Source: CAZOMR01 sp964580655 (GTDB taxonomy: Bacteria; RBG-13-61-14; CAZOMR01). From it: DNA of 10,021 nucleotides. The notes beneath the pieces are model-generated. The model was given only the letters and a program-made list of their open reading frames with translations, searched no databases and was not told where the DNA came from. Below, one piece after another: positions 5,549-10,021 of this stretch. Location: contig CAZOMR010000117.1 in assembly GCA_964580655.1 (NCBI GenBank), forward strand, positions 1 to 10,021, given 5' to 3'. Positions within the stretch are counted from its first letter, which is position 1. Each line of letters begins with the position of its first letter. A program made the position numbers and the translations under genes.

Positions 5549-6139
5549 ATGGCCAAGGTAATGAAGAAGCCGGGGGCATTGCTTTTGCCTGTTCCCACGG
5601 CTTTGGTTAGCTGTGCTGAGCCGGGAAAGAGGCCCAACATAATAACCATTGCTTACATCGGTATAGTGGCTTATGAGCCGCCGCTGGTCCAGATATCTTT
5701 GAGAAGGGATCGGTACTCCCGCGGGATCATCATTCGCTCAGGCGAGTTTGTCGTCAACCTCCCCACAGAAGACCAGGTGGAGATCACGGATTTCTGCGGC
5801 ACCACTTCCGGCCACAAGGTTGACAAGTTCAAGGCCGCGGGCCTGACTCGCTCACGCGGCAGGAAGGTCAAGGCGCCTTTGATCAAGGAGTGTCCGGTCA
5901 ACCTGGAATGCAAGGTAACTGCGGCCATCGAGTTGGGCACCCACACTCACATTATCGGCGAGATAGTTGCGCTGAATATAGACAAGAAGGTGCTGGATTC
6001 CAGAGGAAGGCTATCGGTGGCTAAGATGAAGCCGCTCGCATATTGCATGGGCGCAAGCGAGTATTACGGCATGGGCAAGAGGCTTGGAAAACACAGCTTT
6101 ACTGAAGGCAAGCTGAAAAAGAGACCGGGCAAGAGATGA
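5549..6139 (+). CDS. Flavin reductase-like FMN-binding split-barrel protein (flavoredoxin type)
   Basis: This 196-aa cytoplasmic protein belongs to the flavin reductase domain family. It starts with a PGALLLPVPTALVSC strand, then NIITIAYIGIVAYEPPLVQISLR-type strands, the flavin-contacting segment EFVVNLP, and DFCGTTSGHKVDKF. Length and layout match the short anaerobe flavoredoxins, which bind FMN and shuttle electrons from ferredoxin or NAD(P)H. The last about 25 residues are very basic (Lys/Arg-rich). ATG 5549 has AAGGAG seven bases upstream. The stop TGA (6137-6139) overlaps the next start in an ATGA junction, so translation of the following envelope protein is probably coupled. That pairing of a cytoplasmic flavoprotein with secreted proteins is odd and may reflect only a shared promoter. 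The exact substrate cannot be read from sequence. Confidence 0.85.
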   Translation: MAKVMKKPGALLLPVPTALVSCAEPGKRPNIITIAYIGIVAYEPPLVQISLRRDRYSRGIIIRSGEFVVNLPTEDQVEITDFCGTTSGHKVDKFKAAGLTRSRGRKVKAPLIKECPVNLECKVTAAIELGTHTHIIGEIVALNIDKKVLDSRGRLSVAKMKPLAYCMGASEYYGMGKRLGKHSFTEGKLKKRPGKR

Positions 6140-7368
6140 ATCGAATAAGCAGGTTCTTGATTCCTTTTACTTTGACCGTCGTCTTGTCGTCCGCGCTGTT
6201 TGCGAAGGAAGAGCTTGGGGGTGTATTTGAACAGGTCAAGACCGGGGTCGAGAACAGGGCGGTAAACCTGGGAGAGGCTGTCAATTCTAACTCCGCGGAT
6301 TTCGGGCCGATCATTTCCGCTGATGGAAACCGCCTTTTCTTTACATCGGACAGACCCGGTGGGCTCGGTGGACAGGATTTCTGGGTGTCGGAGCGAATCC
6401 GGGGACAATGGACCAAGGCCAGGAACCTCGGGCCTCCTGTGAACACGAAGGATGATGAGGGGCCGGATTCTTTTTCCATATTCGAGGATGCGCTTTATTT
6501 CACGGCCTGCAATCGTGCGGACGGGCACGGCGGGTGCGACCTTTACATGACCCGCGAGACCGAGACTGGCTGGAGCAAGCCGGTTAACCTGGGCTCAAGG
6601 ATAAATAGCAAGTATAACGAGGCCAATGCTTCTGTCTCAAGCGATGGCAATCTTCTCATCTTCGCCTCTGACAGGCCCGGGGGTAGAGGCGGCTATGACC
6701 TGTGGATGTCAAAACGGAAGACATCAAGGCTTGGCCACAAACGCTTCTGCAAGCCTGAGAACCTGGGTCCGGGGGTGAATACCTCGGAATGGGAAGGCGT
6801 CGGGTTCCTGCATTCGGATAACCGGACATTGTATTTCAGCTCCACAGGCCGCGGCGGGTCCGGGAAGGCCGACATATTCCTCTCACGACTCAAGGATGGA
6901 GAGTGGACTGATGCAAGGAACATTGGCGCGATAATCAATACCCCTCGCGATGACATCTATTTCACCCTCCCGGGGTCCGGGGAACTGGCATATTTCAGCT
7001 CCAACATGCGGGGCGGGATAGGCGAAGAGGACATCTATTCAATCGAGATTCCTCTTTTGATGCCGAAAAAGCGGTTCTTTTTGCTTCAAGGGGTTATCCG
7101 GGATAAAGACACCGGGGAACCTGTTCGGGCCAGGGTGGAAGCCATGGATCCGGAGACCAGCAAGACCCTAGTCATGGCCAACAGCAGTCCTAAAAGCGGG
7201 CTTTATCAGATTCTGCTCAGCGGCAAGGCAGAATTAGCCTCCCTGAAGGTGCATCTGATTGTCACTTCAGAAGACTATCAAGCGAGCGAGCAGGATGTTG
7301 ACCTTGAGGCCGCGGAGGATCAATTGATATTGACCAGGGATTTCGCGCTTGAACCTGAAAGACCCTGA
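6136..7368 (+). CDS. Secreted PD40 beta-propeller protein with C-terminal Ig/carboxypeptidase-regulatory-like domain
   Basis: This 410-aa protein has an N-terminal signal peptide (Arg residues at 3 and 6, hydrophobic 7-22, likely cut after ALFA at 23). About five WD40-like (PD40/TolB-type) blades follow, to about residue 310. Blade signatures are SDRPGGLGGQDFWVS, CNRADGHGGCDLYMT, SDRPGGRGGYDLWMS, STGRGGSGKADIFLS and SNMRGGIGEEDIY. Each is preceded by a strand like NLGxxVN. Residues about 315-410 (LQGVIRDKDTGEPVRARVEA...) resemble a carboxypeptidase-regulatory/CNA-B beta-sandwich. Many PD40 proteins of this type end in a peptidoglycan-binding OmpA domain; this one does not. The ATG overlaps the flavin reductase stop, and the next gene starts 15 bases after it. 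The role is probably protein-protein contact in the periplasm or outer-membrane face; no enzymatic motif is visible. Confidence 0.83.
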   Translation: MNRISRFLIPFTLTVVLSSALFAKEELGGVFEQVKTGVENRAVNLGEAVNSNSADFGPIISADGNRLFFTSDRPGGLGGQDFWVSERIRGQWTKARNLGPPVNTKDDEGPDSFSIFEDALYFTACNRADGHGGCDLYMTRETETGWSKPVNLGSRINSKYNEANASVSSDGNLLIFASDRPGGRGGYDLWMSKRKTSRLGHKRFCKPENLGPGVNTSEWEGVGFLHSDNRTLYFSSTGRGGSGKADIFLSRLKDGEWTDARNIGAIINTPRDDIYFTLPGSGELAYFSSNMRGGIGEEDIYSIEIPLLMPKKRFFLLQGVIRDKDTGEPVRARVEAMDPETSKTLVMANSSPKSGLYQILLSGKAELASLKVHLIVTSEDYQASEQDVDLEAAEDQLILTRDFALEPERP

Positions 7369-7383
7369 ACCAGGAGAGAAAGC

Positions 7384-8445
7384 ATGACCCAGTTCGATGA
7401 GCTGTTTTCTCAGCCGCTGACATCAAACCTCCTTCTCTATCTGCCGTTCTTCGGATTTGTCATACTGGTAGTGGTGCTTTTCGCACTACTCTTTCAGCGA
7501 GAAAAAATGATCGTGCCAGGAAGCCTTGTAGGAATTCTTGTCTTTCTAACTGCCGCGGTCATTTTTGAATATTCCACCGAACTCCGGTCCGCAATAGAAA
7601 GATACCGAACTCCCGTGGAGTTATCAAAACCAGCGGAGCAAAAGCCGGCCCCGGTAGCCAGGGTTACACCCCTCGAGGTACCAGAAGAAGCCCCTGTGGA
7701 GGTTCAGCGTGAGCCGATTGTCAGGGAGCCTAAACCTCGGCTGGTTCCGGTGGATCGAAGCATCCTGGATGCAAGGCGGCCTAAGAAGGATGAAGGAGGA
7801 GGGTTAAGTATTATACGGGAGCCAGCAAGACCGAGACCTGCCCCGGTGCCGGTTGCGCCAACCCCCGCGCCCAAACCCAAGCCGCAACCGGTCAGCCCGC
7901 CTCCGAAACCCGCACCGATCCCGGTAAAGCCAGCCCCTGCACCGACCCCGGCACCTGCGCCCCGGCCCTCTCCCCCGAGCACCTCACCATCAACCGACCT
8001 GCGCGTGGCCGTGGCAAGCCCGTCTGCCACGACAGGGAATCTCAAAATCGAGGTCAGGGGGCCCCTGTTGGAGATCAGCAAGAGCCATGACAAGAACGCA
8101 CACCTGATGATCATACTGGACGGCAAGCTCCAGCAGGTGATCCCTCCCACACGCTATCGCGAGGACTTCGTGGAAACTGACATGGGAGAAAAAGGACAGG
8201 TCACCTCCGTTACTTATTTCTGGGAAAAAGTGGTGGTCACCTTCGAGAATCTCCAGGCAGGGCCACATTCAGTCATGATTGATACCGCTTTCATGGAGTC
8301 CGCATCGCACCGCATCCAGATGATCGGGCCTGCAAACCTGAAGAACGACTGGAACGGCTTTGTGGATGTAAAAGCGGGCCAGACCACTCAACTGGTGTTC
8401 GGAGGAAAAAACTGGATGACCCAGCAACTCGACCGACTCCGTTGA
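7384..8445 (+). CDS. Two-helix membrane-anchored protein with long Pro/Ala/Lys-rich linker and unknown C-terminal domain
   Basis: A 353-aa protein I do not recognise as a named family. Two hydrophobic segments (about 17-38 and 43-64) are joined by a short basic loop (QREKM). By the positive-inside rule both ends should lie in the periplasm. A long proline-rich stretch (about 80-210), with many PKP, PAP and PTP units as in TonB-like periplasm-spanning linkers, leads to a folded domain (about 215-353). That domain shows alternating hydrophobic strands (HLMIILDGKLQQVI, VVVTFENLQAGPHSVMI) like an Ig or carbohydrate-binding beta sandwich. It ends with GQTTQLVFGGKNW. AGGAG (7372-7376) precedes ATG 7384. 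It directly follows the PD40 protein gene, so the two may work together in the envelope. No terminator with a T-run follows. Confidence 0.8.
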   Translation: MTQFDELFSQPLTSNLLLYLPFFGFVILVVVLFALLFQREKMIVPGSLVGILVFLTAAVIFEYSTELRSAIERYRTPVELSKPAEQKPAPVARVTPLEVPEEAPVEVQREPIVREPKPRLVPVDRSILDARRPKKDEGGGLSIIREPARPRPAPVPVAPTPAPKPKPQPVSPPPKPAPIPVKPAPAPTPAPAPRPSPPSTSPSTDLRVAVASPSATTGNLKIEVRGPLLEISKSHDKNAHLMIILDGKLQQVIPPTRYREDFVETDMGEKGQVTSVTYFWEKVVVTFENLQAGPHSVMIDTAFMESASHRIQMIGPANLKNDWNGFVDVKAGQTTQLVFGGKNWMTQQLDRLR

Positions 8446-8453
8446 GTATATTT

Positions 8454-8487
8454 CACATTCTCAGATGTGCGAGAGAATTCAGTCTCG
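8454..8487. terminator. Two small hairpins between convergent genes (weak terminator candidate)
   Basis: CACAT (8454-8458) pairs with ATGTG (8465-8469), and CGAGA (8470-8474) pairs with TCTCG (8483-8487). Both stems are only 5 bp and neither is followed by a T-run on either strand. They lie in the 93-base gap between the convergent stops at 8445 and 8539, where a bidirectional terminator would be expected, but the evidence is weak. Confidence 0.2.
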
Positions 8488-8538
8488 ACATAATCAAATT
8501 GAAGCCTTAACTTAAAACCAACGCCCTGACTCTGAATT

Positions 8539-9897
8539 CTAATCCACCTCTTCAAGAACCTCTGTAAGCTCTATGACTTCATCCTCATCAAGGTCATCAC
8601 TTGGAGTAAAGAAATGCTTGATTCCCTCGCATTCAGTGATGGGACCCCACGGCCCTTCTTCTCTTTGTATCTCTTCCTGTCCTGTGAGGTTTCCCGCGTT
8701 GAACAGGTCCTTGATAGTGCTGAGCTTTACCGGCCCCAGCACCATCCCGTCAGAATAGCGCACCCGGTAACGCGCCGTGTCCTCCGATTCAGCCTGTGCC
8801 GAAACCTCTTCAGCACCCTCCGGCTCCTCCACCAACTCCTCTAACTCCTCTATCTCATCAGTCCCCTCAAACACCTCTTCTTTTTCTTCTTTTTCTTCTT
8901 TTTCTTCTTTTTCTTCCTCCTTCTGCTCTGGCTCCGCTTTCTCCACCAAAGGCTCCACCTTTTCTTCCAGAGGCTCCGGGAATTCTTCCTTTATCACTGT
9001 CTTCTCGCGCTTCTTCACCTTGTCCTGAAGCTCGGCCCAATATTTTTCCTCAGCCTCGTCAACCGGACCCGGGGCAGGCTCACCATTTTCACCGATCCCG
9101 CTCTCAACCTCGGCCCGCGGACCAGAGACCTCATCGAGATCGAACACAGCCGCGCCTTCCTCTACCTCTTCTTCCTCTCTTTCATCGCGCGCTTCTTCAA
9201 CCAAAGGACCTGCCTCTGCAAAAGCCCCGGGTTCAGCCGGAGCATCCTCTGTCTTTTCGGCCAGTGCCTCTACCTCTTCCTCCAAAGGAATCTCGATTTC
9301 CTCCTCTATCAAATCCTCCTTTTCGCCCGCGGCCTCTGCAGGCTTTTCCTCCCTGGCCTCCTCCTTTGGCTCTGGCTTAAGATTAGGAAAGAACTGGGCA
9401 AGCTCCGGAAAATCAAGAAGCGGTTTGAATGAGCCCTCATCCTTTTGAACCTCTTCATTGCCGTGAATTCGCTTTTCCCGCACAAGCACTGTCACGGTTC
9501 GGAGCTTGATCGGTCCGAGGACCAGGCCGTCCGGATTTCGGAGGGTATAGCGGTGCGACTCTTCCTCTTTAATCTGCGGCAGGGCAGTGGAACTCGCCTT
9601 TTCGCGGGTTTTGGACACGATGGCGTCAAGCCTGCACTGGTAGCATAGTCGCGATTTATCACGGGCATGCTTGATGAAGCTTGTGCCGCATTTCTGGCAT
9701 GTGCACTGAAGAGTAGAGGGCTTTCCCTTCGGGGCAGGGATCGTGGTAGGAATTTTAACTGGGGCCGCAGAAGGGGTCTCGGCAGGGATCACGATCATGT
9801 TCTGGCATTTGCCGCACTTGAACCGCACAGGCTTGCCAGGGCTTTTTTTAATGGTTATCTTGTATTTGGCGTGACACTGCTCACATTCGACGAGCAT
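8539..9897 (-). CDS. MJ0042-type zinc-ribbon protein with duplicated GYF-like domain and acidic linker
   Basis: A 452-aa protein of unknown function. Residues 1-38 form an MJ0042-like zinc ribbon (Cys5, Cys8, Cys28, Cys31), and 65-88 a second Cys cluster (Cys65/67, Cys70, Cys85, Cys88). Two 54-residue modules follow, at 117-170 and 377-430. They align without gaps with 21 identities and share DG.V.LGP.KL and E.G; they resemble GYF_2/DUF4339-type domains. Between them lies about 206 residues of very acidic, Glu-rich, probably disordered sequence, including a KEE repeat; the tail is also acidic. No signal peptide or membrane helix is seen, so it should be cytoplasmic. Delta-proteobacterial proteins of this style often have zinc ribbons at the N-terminus and are associated with motility or regulation, but nothing here fixes a role. 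The start is ATG 9897, which places the ribbon at the N-terminus; the ribosome site (GGGAG) is somewhat far upstream. Confidence 0.85.
   Translation of the reverse strand: MLVECEQCHAKYKITIKKSPGKPVRFKCGKCQNMIVIPAETPSAAPVKIPTTIPAPKGKPSTLQCTCQKCGTSFIKHARDKSRLCYQCRLDAIVSKTREKASSTALPQIKEEESHRYTLRNPDGLVLGPIKLRTVTVLVREKRIHGNEEVQKDEGSFKPLLDFPELAQFFPNLKPEPKEEAREEKPAEAAGEKEDLIEEEIEIPLEEEVEALAEKTEDAPAEPGAFAEAGPLVEEARDEREEEEVEEGAAVFDLDEVSGPRAEVESGIGENGEPAPGPVDEAEEKYWAELQDKVKKREKTVIKEEFPEPLEEKVEPLVEKAEPEQKEEEKEEKEEKEEKEEVFEGTDEIEELEELVEEPEGAEEVSAQAESEDTARYRVRYSDGMVLGPVKLSTIKDLFNAGNLTGQEEIQREEGPWGPITECEGIKHFFTPSDDLDEDEVIELTEVLEEVD
8876..8911 (-). repeat. 9-bp microsatellite, four perfect copies, coding for Lys-Glu-Glu units
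   Basis: The plus strand shows TCTTCTTTT four times in a row (8876-8911), followed by a degenerate fifth unit. On the coding strand it is a pure purine tract encoding repeated Lys/Glu-Glu in the acidic linker. The unit is a multiple of three, so slippage would change linker length without breaking the frame. Confidence 0.9.
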
Positions 9898-9924
9898 CTT
9901 AGAACCCGCTCCCTCTCCCTTAAT

Positions 9925-9953
9925 ATGATAACACCTTTCTAATTTTCACTCAA
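9925..9953 (-). promoter_or_regulatory. Putative sigma70-type promoter for the zinc-ribbon gene
   Basis: On the minus strand TTGAGT (9953-9948; 4/6 to consensus) and TATCAT (9930-9925; 5/6) are separated by exactly 17 bases. Transcription would start near 9918, about 20 bases before ATG 9897. Hexamer-based inference only. Confidence 0.5.
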
Positions 9954-10021
9954 ACCAGCGTGGTCCAGAACAGCGATTCCGCAAACCATCCCCTTGATGA
10001 TGAATAAGGTGGCTGGCTGAA

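Noticed and set aside
8796..9380. A 194-codon plus-strand frame rich in Pro and Leu
   Set aside because: Antisense of the Glu-rich linker of the zinc-ribbon protein. Its composition is fully explained by the repeated GAA/GAG codons of that gene.
9939..10021. Possible C-terminal end of a further minus-strand gene at the right edge (open frames ending at TGA 9950-9952 or TAG 9939-9941)
   Set aside because: Two minus-strand frames and one plus-strand frame are each open for only about 20-26 codons. None is recognisable, so the choice is arbitrary. One of them reads ATLFIIKGMVCGIAVLDHAG, which looks protein-like, but longer sequence is needed to decide.

Overview
The window looks like part of the chromosome of an anaerobic, moderately GC-rich Gram-negative bacterium. 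A Desulfobacterota (deltaproteobacterial) type genome is my best guess. The reasons are a MetV/MetF methylene-tetrahydrofolate reductase pair (Wood-Ljungdahl methyl branch) joined to a [NiFe] hydrogenase that most resembles the periplasmic [NiFeSe]-type enzymes of sulfate reducers, a flavoredoxin-like flavin reductase, a periplasmic PD40 propeller protein, and an MJ0042-type zinc-ribbon protein. The taxonomy is inference; no marker gene is present.

Left edge (1-324). A minus-strand gene begins at the very edge: start ATG at 12-10, strong ribosome site at 20-27, and a good sigma70-type promoter at 42-70. Beside it on the plus strand is the C-terminal remnant of a sugar-phosphate isomerase/epimerase (TIM-barrel) gene. 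Its 5' part is missing.

Minus-strand block (325-5382). In transcription order: a small MTH1187/UPF0045 thiamine-binding-family protein; hydrogenase small subunit; hydrogenase large subunit; hydrogenase maturation protease; MetV; MetF. From small subunit to MetF the genes are separated by 25 nt, an 8-nt overlap, 22 nt and 11 nt, so this is almost certainly one operon. The hydrogenase has all ligands for three [4Fe-4S] clusters and the NiFe site. It has Cys where relatives carry selenocysteine and has no Tat signal, so it should be cytoplasmic. No HdrABC, MvhD, cytochrome or NAD-binding subunit lies between it and MetVF. The simplest reading, an inference, is a cytoplasmic module that passes electrons between H2 and methylene-/methyl-tetrahydrofolate.

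Plus-strand block (5500-8445). A promoter at 5500-5528 serves a flavin reductase-family gene. This overlaps (ATGA) a secreted PD40 beta-propeller protein, followed 15 nt later by a membrane-anchored, proline-rich protein with an unrecognised C-terminal domain. The last two look like an envelope pair.

Right end (8446-10021). A convergent minus-strand gene encodes a two-zinc-ribbon protein with two copies of a 54-residue GYF-like domain flanking a very acidic linker. It has its own promoter at 9925-9953. The last ~65 bases are not assignable.

No rRNA, tRNA, CRISPR array, insertion sequence or phage gene was seen.
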